29,137 nucleotides of DNA from Deltaproteobacteria bacterium RBG_16_54_11 (GCA_001797905.1 MGQS01000127.1:13146-42282); one strand, 5' to 3'. Counted from the first letter of the stretch, positions 5,928 through 14,309 are shown. Notes: generated from the letters alone by a model not told the origin. Translations and numbers: made by a program.

Positions 5928-7292
5928 ATGCTGAAAAATACCCCCAAGAGTCTTTTTCACATGGTGGTCCTGCTCGTCTCGCGGATCATCCATTTTTTGA
6001 CCAGTGATATCTGGAAGATCCAGCAGCGGGATTTCTCGCGGGCAACGTGGCTTTTGATCAGGCAGGTGCGGATACTCATCGTGGCATTGCGCGGTCTCGC
6101 CGAGGACCAGATCCAGCTTCGGGCATCTGCCCTGACCTTTAATGCCCTGCTTTCCATCGTCCCGCTGGCCGCCGTCGTCTTTGGCATTGCAAAGGGCTTC
6201 GGCCTTGACAAGGCGCTGGAACGATACCTCGTAGAGGACTTGCAGATGCACGGTGAGGTTATTAACCGGATCATCGATTTTTCCCGCTCTCTTCTGGAGA
6301 CCACCAAGGGCGGCCTCATCGCCGGCATCGGCGTGATCTTGCTGTTTTGGACGATCATCAGGGTGCTCGCGAACATTGAAAGCTCATTCAATGACATCTG
6401 GGGGATCAGTAAGGCCAGAACCCTGGTGAGGAAGATCAGCGATTACCTTTCATTCATGCTCGTCTGCCCGTTTCTATTCGTGATGTCGAGCACCGTTACC
6501 GTCGTGCTATCCAGCCAATTCAGTCTAGCAGCCCAAAAAATCTGGCTGCTGGGAGCCTTGAGCCCCGCCTTCTTCCTTCTGTTGAAGCTCGCACCGCTCT
6601 TTTTGCTCTGGCTCATGTTTACCTTCATCTATATCTTTATGCCCAACACCAAGGTCACCTTCAAATCGGGTGCCCTGGCAGGAGGCATTGCCGCGGTGCT
6701 CTTTCAATTCTTCCAAGTGTTGTATATCGACTCCCAGATATGGATTGCCAAGTACAATGCCATTTACGGGAGCTTTGCCGCTCTGCCGCTCTTTTTGGTG
6801 TGGCTGCAGATGAGCTGGCTCATCGTGCTCCTCGGTGCCGAGTACTCTTTTGCGCAGCAAAACGTCGAGACATACGAATTCGAGCACGCCTATCACGATG
6901 TGAGCTATTCTTTCAAAAAACTCCTGAGCCTGCGGATTGCGCACGCGCTGGTGCGCAATTTCTCTCGAGGAGAAGCGCCCTGGACCGCAGTTCAGATTTC
7001 GCAGGAGCTCGAGATTCCCCTCCGCCTGGTCCGTGAACTCTTGCGTGAATTGCGCGAGGCCGGGGTCATCTCGCAGGTCCTGTTGGACGACGATAGGACA
7101 GCTGCCTATCAACCCGCCCGCAGCCTCGACGGCATAACCGTGCAGTACGTCATCGATGCCCTGGAGCAGCGCGGGATCGACGATATCCCGGTTGCCAAAT
7201 CAAAGGAGCTGAAAAAACTCTCCACATATCTCAAGGTTTTTCACGACCAGATTGCTCGCTCGTCGTCGAACAGACGACTCAAAGACATTTAG
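5928..7292 (+). CDS. YihY/UPF0761 family inner-membrane protein
   Basis: The protein has 454 residues. The N-terminal part up to about 300 carries the YihY/virulence-factor BrkB fold, once wrongly called RNase BN. It has about six membrane segments, with family marks LRASALTFNALLSIVPL, WTIIRVLANIESSFNDIW and YNAIYGSFAALPLFLVWLQ. The remaining 130 or so residues are cytoplasmic and look like a winged-helix domain (WTAVQISQELEIPLRLVRELL, then LREAGVIS), an extension common in the longer members. The role is not established; a transport function is likely. ATG 5928 is preferred over the TTG at 5922 because AGAAAGG sits at a better distance from it. Confidence 0.88.
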   Translation: MLKNTPKSLFHMVVLLVSRIIHFLTSDIWKIQQRDFSRATWLLIRQVRILIVALRGLAEDQIQLRASALTFNALLSIVPLAAVVFGIAKGFGLDKALERYLVEDLQMHGEVINRIIDFSRSLLETTKGGLIAGIGVILLFWTIIRVLANIESSFNDIWGISKARTLVRKISDYLSFMLVCPFLFVMSSTVTVVLSSQFSLAAQKIWLLGALSPAFFLLLKLAPLFLLWLMFTFIYIFMPNTKVTFKSGALAGGIAAVLFQFFQVLYIDSQIWIAKYNAIYGSFAALPLFLVWLQMSWLIVLLGAEYSFAQQNVETYEFEHAYHDVSYSFKKLLSLRIAHALVRNFSRGEAPWTAVQISQELEIPLRLVRELLRELREAGVISQVLLDDDRTAAYQPARSLDGITVQYVIDALEQRGIDDIPVAKSKELKKLSTYLKVFHDQIARSSSNRRLKDI

Positions 7293-7365
7293 CTTCTCGC
7301 GAGAGACGGGGAGGTACATTTGCCTGTTATTCGTGCCGTGTACAGTTGGCCGAAAGGAAGCCTCG

Positions 7366-7806
7366 ATGCATGAACGCCGCGAAGCAAGACGGGTGGATGT
7401 TGATATTCCCTTGACGATCACGCTCTTGGGGACCCCGCTCTCTCCCCCGCCGATCATTGTGGAGACGGGAGATATCTCCCCTCAGGGTCTGTCCGTAGTC
7501 ATCAAGATAAAGACGCGGCTGGAACAGGGGCGTCTTGTCATCGAGGGAGGAGAGAACTCTAAAAAGATGGTTAAGTATCTCTTGCTGGATAACAAGCAAT
7601 TGGCATTACGAATCAATATACTTCCCCGGGGGGGGAGCATACACGCAATCGGCAAGGTGAAGTGGTGTTACAGAAATGTGCAAGAGGGATGTTATTATGT
7701 GAAGGCAGGGGTATTGATAGAAGAGATGGATAGCGGCAGTCGGCAACGGTGGTTGGAATTCCTCAGGGCGTCAAACCAATTCCTGGCTAGTCTTGAGCCG
7801 GGGTAA
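7366..7806 (+). CDS. PilZ domain protein, probable c-di-GMP receptor
   Basis: The protein has 146 residues. The PilZ signature is complete: an arginine pair motif near the N-terminus (ERREARR, residues 3-9, giving RxxxR) and DISPQG at 36-41 (D/N-x-S-x-x-G). These motifs bind cyclic di-GMP in the family, so the protein probably passes c-di-GMP signals to motility, attachment or secretion machinery. It is a stand-alone PilZ domain. The start is ATG 7366 with GAAAGGAAG upstream; a longer open frame reaches into the preceding gene and is not needed. It lies 73 bp after the YihY-family gene. Confidence 0.85.
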   Translation: MHERREARRVDVDIPLTITLLGTPLSPPPIIVETGDISPQGLSVVIKIKTRLEQGRLVIEGGENSKKMVKYLLLDNKQLALRINILPRGGSIHAIGKVKWCYRNVQEGCYYVKAGVLIEEMDSGSRQRWLEFLRASNQFLASLEPG

Positions 7807-7887
7807 GGCAACAGAAAGAGGGGTCAACGGTATCGATCGATCACAAGAAGATGTGGCCGTGATGACTTATTGAGAGAGGAGGAAGAT

Positions 7888-8346
7888 ATGCCGATAAGAA
7901 GGAAGAAGAGAATTTATGCGGGGGTCGGAATTTTAGCATGTCTTGTTTTTTTCGGCCTTCATGCCGTTCATGCCATGGCGGCAGACCCTATCGTGGGCCA
8001 GTGGAACTATACAACTGCCAATCATTGGGTAAAAGGCCCTGCTCCGGCAGGCAAGCCGAGCAGGGGGGTTCTGGTCATTACGCAAATGGGTGACCAGTTT
8101 AAGATGGAGTTTAAATCAGGCATGGTCTTTAGTCCTCCGGAATTAAGGTATTTTACGGGCAGGAAACAAGGTCAGGAATATGCTTTTTCCAATAGCGCGC
8201 GGGTGGATAATGAAGGAGGCATTGCCAAGAATAGCTGCAATCTAAAACTGATCAACGCCAATCATGGCAAGGGCAAATCGTTTTCGCTGTATAGCAATAG
8301 CGGCATAACGTTTAGCTGGGGATTTGATATAGAATTAACGAGATAG
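7888..8346 (+). CDS. secreted protein of unknown function, 152 residues
   Basis: The start at ATG 7888 has the ribosome site GAGAGGAGG. The N-terminus is basic (MPIRRKKR), then a hydrophobic core, with a signal-peptidase site at about AMA-ADP near residue 31. The mature part starts with DPIVGQWNYTT and contains GVLVITQMGDQFKMEF, a beta-rich arrangement like that of small lipocalin-like or DUF-type exported proteins. I cannot place the family. The gene ends next to a strong hairpin and converges with the minus-strand gene at 8467. Confidence 0.78.
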   Translation: MPIRRKKRIYAGVGILACLVFFGLHAVHAMAADPIVGQWNYTTANHWVKGPAPAGKPSRGVLVITQMGDQFKMEFKSGMVFSPPELRYFTGRKQGQEYAFSNSARVDNEGGIAKNSCNLKLINANHGKGKSFSLYSNSGITFSWGFDIELTR

Positions 8347-8357
8347 AGACAGGCGAA

Positions 8358-8381
8358 GGGGACAGCTTTGAAAACGTTCCC
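8358..8381. repeat. small imperfect palindrome (REP-like)
   Basis: GGGGACAGCTTTGAAAACGTTCCC has arms GGGGAC/GTTCCC around an AT-rich loop. It resembles GGGGACAG edges elsewhere in the window and may be a dispersed palindromic repeat. Confidence 0.35.
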
Positions 8382-8423
8382 TATCAACCCTTGACGCAGT
8401 GCAAAAAAATTTTTGTTTTGGTT

Positions 8424-8459
8424 GACAAGGGCGGCAGACTCGGTCCTGCCGCCCTTGTC
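8424..8459. terminator. bidirectional terminator between convergent genes
   Basis: The arms GACAAGGGCGGCAG and CTGCCGCCCTTGTC form a 14-bp perfect stem with an 8-nt loop. It lies between the stop of the plus gene at 8346 and the end of the minus gene at 8467. T-rich sequence on the left side (ATTTTTGTTTTGG) would serve as the tail for the minus-strand transcript. Confidence 0.72.
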
Positions 8460-8466
8460 TTTGCCC

Positions 8467-9267
8467 TTAATCACGCTGATATCCCGGCGGGTACGCCGCA
8501 TATGCGTCATCGTCCCAGAGCCTGTTTCGCGCCTCCTCCCTGCAGTTCAGGATCCCCTTTCTGCACAGGACCTCATGCCATTCGTACTTTAAGAGGGTCT
8601 TCTGGATCGGTGCGCTCTCAGGTTCGAAGGCCACCCTTATAGTCGGTGAGTAGCGTTCATCCCCAAAGCCCGTTCCGGCGCTCTCCTCCCTGGCAATTCC
8701 CGCCTTTCCCCCTGCGGAGGGCGCTGGCGGCGTGTAGTCCCGCCTCTCCTGCTCGTACCGCGGTTGCGGCTGTTCTTTTTCCCGGAAGACGGCGACGGCG
8801 ATGACGCCCATGGCTGTGGAATCGCTGAAGGTCCGCATGGCATAGGAGTCGGCCATATCGGTGAAATAGAATTTGTGCACCCTATCGCCGGCGGTCCGCC
8901 ACCCGTCATATGCTCCCTGCTCGTAGCTGCTCACGATGTACATGGCTTCATTGTTCTTGAGATCAGATTTCTTGCCTGAGATGATGTTTCTGCCGTCAAC
9001 GGAGATGACCACGCCGATCCGTTCGGGTGTCATATTATGTATGACGATGCCGTAGTTCTCGCCTCGTCTCGCCTCGAGATATTGCTTGATGATATGGGTC
9101 CCCCCTTTCCAGGAATCCCTGTGCGGGATACGCAGGAAGGTTCCGCCGCTCTCCGAGATGATCTCGATGCCTATCTCTCCCCCTACTCTGCCCTTGCTGT
9201 GGGGATACGCGGTTGCCGCCGCTGCCATCATCATGGCTGCGATGATCAATAGTGCTCCGTAACGCAT
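8467..9267 (-). CDS. secreted protein of unknown function, 266 residues
   Basis: The start codon at 9267 is preceded by AAAGGAGG at a good distance. The N-terminus is a signal peptide (MRYGALLIIAAMMMAAAATA, cleavage near TA-YPH). Residues about 30-165 form a beta-rich domain (YGIVIHNMTPERIGVVISVD, then MYIVSSYEQGAYDGWR). A Pro- and charge-rich linker follows at about 165-205. The C-terminus contains IRVAFEPESAPIQKTLLKYEW and two cysteines (VLCRKGILNC). The N-terminal domain resembles exported proteins of unknown function in Desulfobacterota. It is divergent from the lexA-like gene with about 168 bp between the start codons. Confidence 0.8.
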   Translation of the reverse strand: MRYGALLIIAAMMMAAAATAYPHSKGRVGGEIGIEIISESGGTFLRIPHRDSWKGGTHIIKQYLEARRGENYGIVIHNMTPERIGVVISVDGRNIISGKKSDLKNNEAMYIVSSYEQGAYDGWRTAGDRVHKFYFTDMADSYAMRTFSDSTAMGVIAVAVFREKEQPQPRYEQERRDYTPPAPSAGGKAGIAREESAGTGFGDERYSPTIRVAFEPESAPIQKTLLKYEWHEVLCRKGILNCREEARNRLWDDDAYAAYPPGYQRD

Positions 9268-9400
9268 GGTGTTCCTCCTTTCAGTTTGGTCGTTAGCCTA
9301 TTAGACAGCAGGGAATCGAAAAAAGTTCCCGCAGGCAGGAGGGGGTGCCTGTATGAGAAGGGCTTGAAGGGCCTGGATCGTGCCCAAGAAAACTTCCCCC

Positions 9401-9429
9401 TTGACAGTAAACGTTCGTTCACCTATACT
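9401..9429 (+). promoter_or_regulatory. lexA-dinB promoter with internal palindrome
   Basis: A consensus TTGACA (9401-9406) and TATACT (9424-9429) are separated by exactly 17 bp. The spacer is almost entirely filled by GTAAACGTTCGTTCAC (9407-9422), a 16-bp palindrome with one mismatch (GTAAAC/GTTCAC). Read on the other strand it contains GAAC-N4-GTTT, close to the GAAC-N4-GTTC type of SOS box. A repressor bound here would block the polymerase, consistent with self-control by the LexA-like product. Confidence 0.7.
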
Positions 9430-9435
9430 GGGGTC

Positions 9436-10026
9436 ATGAAAAAGACCACGAGAGAAGACAGGCTGCATTCCCGGGTGAGGGTGATTGCCGGTTTCTTCCG
9501 TCAGAACGGGAGGATGCCGAGCTTTTCGGAGATCGGGGAGATGTGCGGCCTGCGTTCGAAGAACGCGGTGTACAAGCTCGTCAAGCAGCTCGAAGGCCTC
9601 GGGGTCCTCAAACGGGACAAAAAAGGCAGGCTCATACCCAAGTCCCTGGCATACTCCCTGCGGATGCTCGGGGCCGTAGAGGCGGGTTTCCCCAGCCCTG
9701 CCGAAGAGGAGCTGGCAGATACCCTTTCCCTGGACCGGCTTCTCATCAAGAATCCGGATGCCACGTTTCTCCTCAAGGTGTCGGGTGATTCCATGTCCGG
9801 CGCCGGCATCTTGCCGGGGGACATGGTGGTTGTCGATAAAGGGCAGCAGCCCAAGAACGGCGATATCGTCATCGCCGAGGTCGACGGCCAGTGGACGATG
9901 AAATACTTGAGGAAGAGGGGGGAGAAGGTCCTGCTGATCTCCGCCAACCCCCGTTATCAGCCGATCAAACCCAAAACGGAACTGAAGATCGCCGGCGTGG
10001 TTACCGCGGTGGTGCGCAAATATTAG
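9436..10026 (+). CDS. lexA: LexA-family SOS repressor
   Basis: The protein has 196 residues. Residues 1-65 form the winged-helix DNA-binding domain (MPSFSEIGEMCGLRSKNAVY, KLVKQLEGLGVLKR). The C-terminal part is an S24 self-cleaving peptidase. The serine nucleophile is S119 in GDSM and the lysine is K156 in TMKYL, the same numbers as in E. coli LexA. The self-cleavage bond is A83-G84 in VEAGFPSP. The presence of a full HTH argues for a repressor and not UmuD. The start is ATG 9436, because a longer frame would run through the promoter. That promoter puts the transcript start at or next to this ATG, so the mRNA may be nearly leaderless. The polymerase gene starts 17 bp after the stop. Confidence 0.9.
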   Translation: MKKTTREDRLHSRVRVIAGFFRQNGRMPSFSEIGEMCGLRSKNAVYKLVKQLEGLGVLKRDKKGRLIPKSLAYSLRMLGAVEAGFPSPAEEELADTLSLDRLLIKNPDATFLLKVSGDSMSGAGILPGDMVVVDKGQQPKNGDIVIAEVDGQWTMKYLRKRGEKVLLISANPRYQPIKPKTELKIAGVVTAVVRKY

Positions 10027-10043
10027 GAAGATTGCAGACGATC

Positions 10044-11357
10044 ATGGAGGCACAACCCCTCACTATACGATCCTGGCCCCGGGCGATCCTGCATCTCGAT
10101 GCCGACGCCTTCTTTGCCTCCTGCGAGCAGGCGATTCATCCGGAGTTGAAAGGGAAGCCCGTCATCACGGGCAAGGAGCGCGGGATCGTGGCGGCCGCGA
10201 GCTACGAGGCCAAGGCCTTGGGGGTGACGCGGGGCACGAGGCTCTCCGAGGCCAAGCGGGCCTGCCCCGAGGCCGTCATCCTTCCGTCGGACTACGAGAC
10301 CTACAGCCTCTTCTCCGTCAGGATGTTCGACATCCTCAGGCGCTTTTCCCCGGATGTGGAGGAATACTCCATCGATGAGGCCTTCGTCGATCTCACGGGC
10401 TTAAGGAGGAGCTTTCACGGTCCCTACGGCATGATCGCCCGGCAGATGCAGGAGACGATCGAGCAAGAGCTGGGGATCACGGTATCGGTGGGCGTGAGCC
10501 TCTCGAAGGTCCTGGCAAAGATAGCATCGAAGCACAACAAACCCCACGGGTTCACCCTCATACCGGGCAGGGAGATACACCGATACCTGCGGGAGCTGCC
10601 CTTAGGGAAGGTCTGGGGCATAGGGCCGAACACGACCGAGTTCATGAGGAAGTTCGGGATCAAGACCGCCTTGGCATTTGCGCGGAAAGAAGAGGACTTT
10701 ATTACCAAGCATCTGTCGAAACCCTATCAGGAGATATGGCACGAGCTCAACGGCAGAAGCATCTACCCCGTTGTCCCCGAATCAAAGAGCAGCTATCAGT
10801 CCATCAGTAAGGCCAAGACCTTCACCCCTGCGTCGAACGATGCCGTGTTCGTCTTCGCACAGCTTTCGAAGAATCTCGAGGCCGCCTGCATCAAGGCGCG
10901 GCGCTACAAACTGGCCGCAACGAGGCTCATTGTTTTTTTGAGAACACAGGATTTCAGCGACCGGGGCGTTGAATTGCGACTGAGCAGGCCCACGGCCTAC
11001 CCGGCCGAGCTCTTCGGAGCGCTCAAGCAGGGCTTTCACGAGCTCTTTGACCCTGAGGCCCTCTACCGTCAGACAGGGGTGGTTCTCGCCGGCCTGGTAC
11101 CGTCATCCGTCATCCAGTACACCCTGTTTGAGGATACAGCCCGGATAGAGAAGATGGCGAGGATCTACGATGCCGTGGATTTCCTGTCGGAGCGATTCGG
11201 CAAATATGCGGTTCACCATGGCTCGAGCCTGCCGACAAAACTACAGGCCAGGCATGAAGGCGAGCGGGGGGACACCCCGCAGCGGGGGTCCGAGCTCTTC
11301 AAGGGCGAGAACAGGAGGCAGAGGCTGGGGCTGCCCATGCTGCATATCAAGGTCTGA
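10044..11357 (+). CDS. dinB: Y-family translesion DNA polymerase (DinB/Pol IV type)
   Basis: The protein has 437 residues. It inserts nucleotides opposite damaged template bases. The metal-binding motifs are LDADAFFA (D19, D21) and YSIDEAF (D111, E112). The thumb helix-hairpin-helix region contains LGKVWGIGPNT, and a little-finger domain follows at about 240-350. The C-terminus (about 380-437) is long for Pol IV and ends LGLPMLHIKV, without an obvious beta-clamp QLxLF motif that I can name with confidence. Co-transcription behind lexA means that it is damage-inducible. A UmuC label is possible, but there is no UmuD partner other than the full-length LexA. Start ATG 10044 overlaps a longer open frame that lies inside lexA. 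Confidence 0.9.
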   Translation: MEAQPLTIRSWPRAILHLDADAFFASCEQAIHPELKGKPVITGKERGIVAAASYEAKALGVTRGTRLSEAKRACPEAVILPSDYETYSLFSVRMFDILRRFSPDVEEYSIDEAFVDLTGLRRSFHGPYGMIARQMQETIEQELGITVSVGVSLSKVLAKIASKHNKPHGFTLIPGREIHRYLRELPLGKVWGIGPNTTEFMRKFGIKTALAFARKEEDFITKHLSKPYQEIWHELNGRSIYPVVPESKSSYQSISKAKTFTPASNDAVFVFAQLSKNLEAACIKARRYKLAATRLIVFLRTQDFSDRGVELRLSRPTAYPAELFGALKQGFHELFDPEALYRQTGVVLAGLVPSSVIQYTLFEDTARIEKMARIYDAVDFLSERFGKYAVHHGSSLPTKLQARHEGERGDTPQRGSELFKGENRRQRLGLPMLHIKV

Positions 11358-11370
11358 CCGTTATAGTGGG

Positions 11371-11392
11371 CAGTCGGGGTTAGGTCTGTTTA
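11371..11392 (+). repeat. short dispersed repeat CAGTCGGGGTTAGGTCTG, copy 1
   Basis: CAGTCGGGGTTAGGTCTG closely matches CAGTTGGGGTTAGATCTTG at 12594. This GGGGT-AG-TCT wording resembles the ends of REP-like palindromic repeats common in Desulfobacterota. No transposase gene is nearby. Confidence 0.4.
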
Positions 11393-11397
11393 TAATT

Positions 11398-11423
11398 ACT
11401 GAGGATATGATAGTATCCTCAGT
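11398..11423. terminator. hairpin between convergent genes
   Basis: ACTGAGGATA and TATCCTCAGT form a 10-bp perfect stem with a 6-nt loop. It lies between the ends of the polymerase gene and the minus-strand Fe-S gene. No T-tract follows on either side, so it is a weak candidate for a bidirectional terminator. Confidence 0.45.
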
Positions 11424-11479
11424 CTGCACGTGGTTATTGAACGGGGGTAATCGTCTGTCTTCCCCTTGACGGGATTCCA

Positions 11480-12541
11480 TCACGCATTTTTCTTTTTGCC
11501 CTCCAAGATCGCCATGGCCATGTCAACGACTCTGTCAAAGGGTTCCTCCCCGTCCTCTCTCAGATGTAGGTTGATCGCGTCGCTCGGGCAGGTCCCGGCA
11601 CACAACCCGCATCCCAGACATTTCTCCCGCTCGACTGCAGCGATATCTTCCACGGTGATGGCGCCAACGGGGCAGCGGTCGATACAGGCGGCACAACCAA
11701 CACATGCCGCTTCGTCTACGACAGCCTCGAACAGGGCATTGAAGTACTTGTGTTTTTCCTGCCCTTTTTGTGTTATCCCCTTCATAGAGGCGCAGCAACA
11801 GGGGCAGCAGTTGCAGATATTTGAGAGGTGCTTGGCGTTGGCTCCGGCATGGACCAGGCCGGCTTGATCCGCCTTTTCGACGATCTTTATCGCCTCTTCG
11901 GCCGTTACTTCTCGACCGATTCCGTTTTCAATATAATACTCCGCAGCAATTCCGAAACTGAGGCAGGTCTCAAGGGGATGCTCACAACCCTCACCGTTCA
12001 GATGCGCCTCTTTGCGGCAGACACAGTCCGCAACAGCGATTTTTCTTGCCTCCCTGATATCTTCTTTGAGCTTATGGAAGGGAAGGAGTACCGTGTTCGT
12101 AGCAATGGTTTTCTCGATGGGGACCACCTTGAACCCGGGTACATTGCTTGCCCCCATTTCCTTGAGATAGGCTGTTTCGTAGTATTCTTTGTAGAGCGCG
12201 GCAAGCTCGCGGTCTATCTTTTTAACTGAGTATTCATAGAGACCTATCATAAAGGGGGATGCATTGTAGAGGGTTTTGCCTTGGCGCCGGATGCGGAAGA
12301 CAAGGCCCTTTTTAGACAGGGACTCTAATTTCCTTTGCAGGTCTGCTACGTCCAGTCCGCTCCGCGCGGCGATTTGGGAGACCTCCTCCGGCACTGGGGT
12401 CAGCAAAAGCGTGGTTTCTGCCTCTTCTTCCGTGAACAACTTCTTTAGTATCTTGATTTCCACCCCCGACGGTGTTTGAGGAAATCCCAGCGGGAATTGA
12501 TCCAAGAATTCGCGCAATTTCAAGTAGGGCTCATCCGACAT
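11480..12541 (-). CDS. 4Fe-4S ferredoxin-domain protein with an N-terminal winged-helix region
   Basis: The protein has 353 residues. The C-terminal part carries two classical 4Fe-4S motifs (CVGCAACIDRCP and CLGCGLCAGTCP). Before them is a further set of cysteines (CVCRKEAHLNGEGCEHPLETC in part, then NCCPCCCASMKG), which may bind another cluster. The N-terminal third (about 30-110) reads like a winged-helix domain (EEVSQIAARSGLDVADLQRKL, then LSKKGLVFRIRRQGKTLYN). Similar architectures occur in Desulfobacterota with no assigned substrate; electron transfer or a redox sensor is likely. Ribosome site AAAGGAGATG precedes the start at 12541. Confidence 0.85.
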   Translation of the reverse strand: MSDEPYLKLREFLDQFPLGFPQTPSGVEIKILKKLFTEEEAETTLLLTPVPEEVSQIAARSGLDVADLQRKLESLSKKGLVFRIRRQGKTLYNASPFMIGLYEYSVKKIDRELAALYKEYYETAYLKEMGASNVPGFKVVPIEKTIATNTVLLPFHKLKEDIREARKIAVADCVCRKEAHLNGEGCEHPLETCLSFGIAAEYYIENGIGREVTAEEAIKIVEKADQAGLVHAGANAKHLSNICNCCPCCCASMKGITQKGQEKHKYFNALFEAVVDEAACVGCAACIDRCPVGAITVEDIAAVEREKCLGCGLCAGTCPSDAINLHLREDGEEPFDRVVDMAMAILEGKKKNA

Positions 12542-12593
12542 CTCTCAGCATCTCCTTTCGCCGGCAGCGGCAGGTCTCGCCATGTGCAATGAA

Positions 12594-12621
12594 CAGTTGG
12601 GGTTAGATCTTGTTTTTTGCC
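12594..12621 (+). repeat. short dispersed repeat CAGTTGGGGTTAGATCTTG, copy 2
   Basis: This is the second copy of the short repeat at 11371. It is followed by TTTTTTGCC. It lies between the start of the Fe-S gene and the end of the sugar dehydrogenase gene. Its T-run could also serve as a weak terminator on the plus strand. Confidence 0.4.
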
Positions 12622-12637
12622 TTTTAGTCTCGGAATA

Positions 12638-13831
12638 CTATTGGGGGATGATGCGGTATATCTTATCGTCGCCCTCTCGTGGCCTGCCCCTGCCGTCCCT
12701 GTTATTGGTGAGGAAATACAGAGCCCCGTCAGGTCCCTGCACCACATCTCTTAGCCTCCCGTATGTTCCACTCTGATAGCCTTTGGCGAACCATCGCTCA
12801 ATCGCGTTGACCTTGTATGATCCATTAGATTTTTCCAGCCTTATCCTGATCAGCGCTTCACTCCTCAGGGTGGCCACAAAGAGATCGCCGTCGAGATGGG
12901 ATAGCCGGCTTCCATGGTAAAAAGTCATCCCCGAAGGGGGGGTGGTCTCTTTCCAGACTACGAGCGGATCGATATAGGGTTTTATGCCCCCTGCGCCCAC
13001 CACCACCGGCCACCCGTAGTTTCCCCCTTTCGTGATCCAATTGATCTCATCGTTGGCGAAGAGAAGAAACTCCCCGGACGGCCCGTGTTCCGACTCAAAG
13101 AGGTCCCGGGTCTCAGGGTGCCATGCGAGACCTTGGGGGTTCCGATGGCCGAACGAGTAGACAGGAGATTGTTTGAATGGGTTGCTTGTTGGAATAGCAC
13201 CCTCATCCGTTATTCTCAGTATCTTTCCCGCCAGGGTGCCCAGATCCTGGGCCAGCCTGGCCTCGAAGGTCTCCCCTGCGGTGATATACAGCAGGCCATC
13301 CGGGCCGAAGGCAATTCTGCCCCCGTTGTGAAACCTCCCTGCGGGGATACGATCGATGATTACCTTGTCGAAGGTTCCGCGATTGCCGTTATCCTTCAAT
13401 CTCACCACGCGGTTATACGGCGCCCCCTTCTCTTGATACGTATGCATGACATAGAGATACGGCCTTTGGGGAAATCGGGGATGGAGGGCGAGCCCCATGA
13501 GTCCCCCTTCCCCCTCATGGCGGACAGCAAGCACGGCATAGGGATCCTTCATGAGCCTTCCGTCCTTGATCAGCCTGATCCTTCCAGGCCGTTCCGTGAC
13601 CAAGGCCCTTCCATCGGGAACAAATACGAGGGACCAGGGGACCTCCAGGTCTTCGACCCACGTCTCTGCCCTGACCCTATCTCCTTGGAGGAGGAATTGG
13701 TCCCGTACCACCTGGGGGACCTTTCCCTTCACCGGTTGACAGGCACCGAAAAGGGGCACCGACAGGGAGAAGACGATAAGAAGGATGCCGAGGGTTATTT
13801 TGCGGAGCATGCACCCCGATGATCTTCGCAT
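12638..13831 (-). CDS. PQQ-dependent sugar (aldose) dehydrogenase-like lipoprotein
   Basis: The protein has 397 residues. It has the soluble aldose sugar dehydrogenase fold, a six-bladed beta-propeller that uses PQQ to oxidise sugars in the periplasm. Family marks are LEVPWSLVFVPDGRALVTERPGR, HEGEGGLMGLALHP, GRFHNGGRIAFGPDGLLYIT and FGHRNPQGLAWHP. The N-terminus has a signal segment ending in the lipobox LFGAC, so it is probably a lipid-anchored protein. Start 13831 gives RRSSGCMLRK before the hydrophobic core and has AGGGCGG upstream; 13810 is the alternative start. No PQQ synthesis genes are nearby, so PQQ would need to come from elsewhere in the genome or outside. Confidence 0.88.
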   Translation of the reverse strand: MRRSSGCMLRKITLGILLIVFSLSVPLFGACQPVKGKVPQVVRDQFLLQGDRVRAETWVEDLEVPWSLVFVPDGRALVTERPGRIRLIKDGRLMKDPYAVLAVRHEGEGGLMGLALHPRFPQRPYLYVMHTYQEKGAPYNRVVRLKDNGNRGTFDKVIIDRIPAGRFHNGGRIAFGPDGLLYITAGETFEARLAQDLGTLAGKILRITDEGAIPTSNPFKQSPVYSFGHRNPQGLAWHPETRDLFESEHGPSGEFLLFANDEINWITKGGNYGWPVVVGAGGIKPYIDPLVVWKETTPPSGMTFYHGSRLSHLDGDLFVATLRSEALIRIRLEKSNGSYKVNAIERWFAKGYQSGTYGRLRDVVQGPDGALYFLTNNRDGRGRPREGDDKIYRIIPQ

Positions 13832-13862
13832 AGCCGCCCTACATCTTCCCAGCGGATGCCCC

Positions 13863-14309
13863 CTATTTATCAGCAGAGCGGACCAGCAAAATGGGTTTGG
13901 TCGCGTGGCGGACGACCTTTTCTGCCACGCTCCCCAGAAGCCAGCGGCGCACCCCGCTGCGGCCGTGGGTGGACATAGCGATGAGGCCGATATCCTCTTG
14001 GTCGCATTGCTCGAGGATCCGCTGCGCCTCATTTCCGTGCTGCAGGTGGCTCTCCACCGTGAACCCCTTGTCCTTGAGGCGCTTTTCAATCTTACGGAGG
14101 TATGCCTCTCCCCCCTTGGTGAAGGCCTCGGTAATCGTCTCGTATTGTACGATGGGTTCCATGCTCCCGGGGAAGAATGGGGTAGGCACAACATGCAGAA
14201 GACAGATGCTTGCCCCAAAGGCAGATGCCAGCTTCTCGATCTCAGGGAGAATGGCCTCGGATGTTTCTGATCCGTCCAAGGGGACGAGGATTTTCTTATA
14301 TCCTTTCAT
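13863..14309 (-). CDS. universal stress protein (UspA family)
   Basis: The protein has 148 residues, normal for a single Usp domain. It begins with KKILVPLDGSETSE and ends with the nucleotide-binding loop STHGRSGVRRWLLGSVAEKV and KPILLVR. The loop residues suggest ATP binding. UspA proteins are small cytoplasmic stress-protection proteins, often induced by starvation or redox stress. It lies upstream of the sugar dehydrogenase gene on the same strand with a gap of about 30 bp, so the two may be co-transcribed. Ribosome site GGAAAGGAGGG is in front of the ATG. Confidence 0.92.
   Translation of the reverse strand: MKGYKKILVPLDGSETSEAILPEIEKLASAFGASICLLHVVPTPFFPGSMEPIVQYETITEAFTKGGEAYLRKIEKRLKDKGFTVESHLQHGNEAQRILEQCDQEDIGLIAMSTHGRSGVRRWLLGSVAEKVVRHATKPILLVRSADK

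Noticed and set aside
12914..13822. Open frame of 302 codons on the plus strand
   Set aside because: It is antisense to the sugar dehydrogenase gene, which has strong family motifs. No ribosome site is seen.
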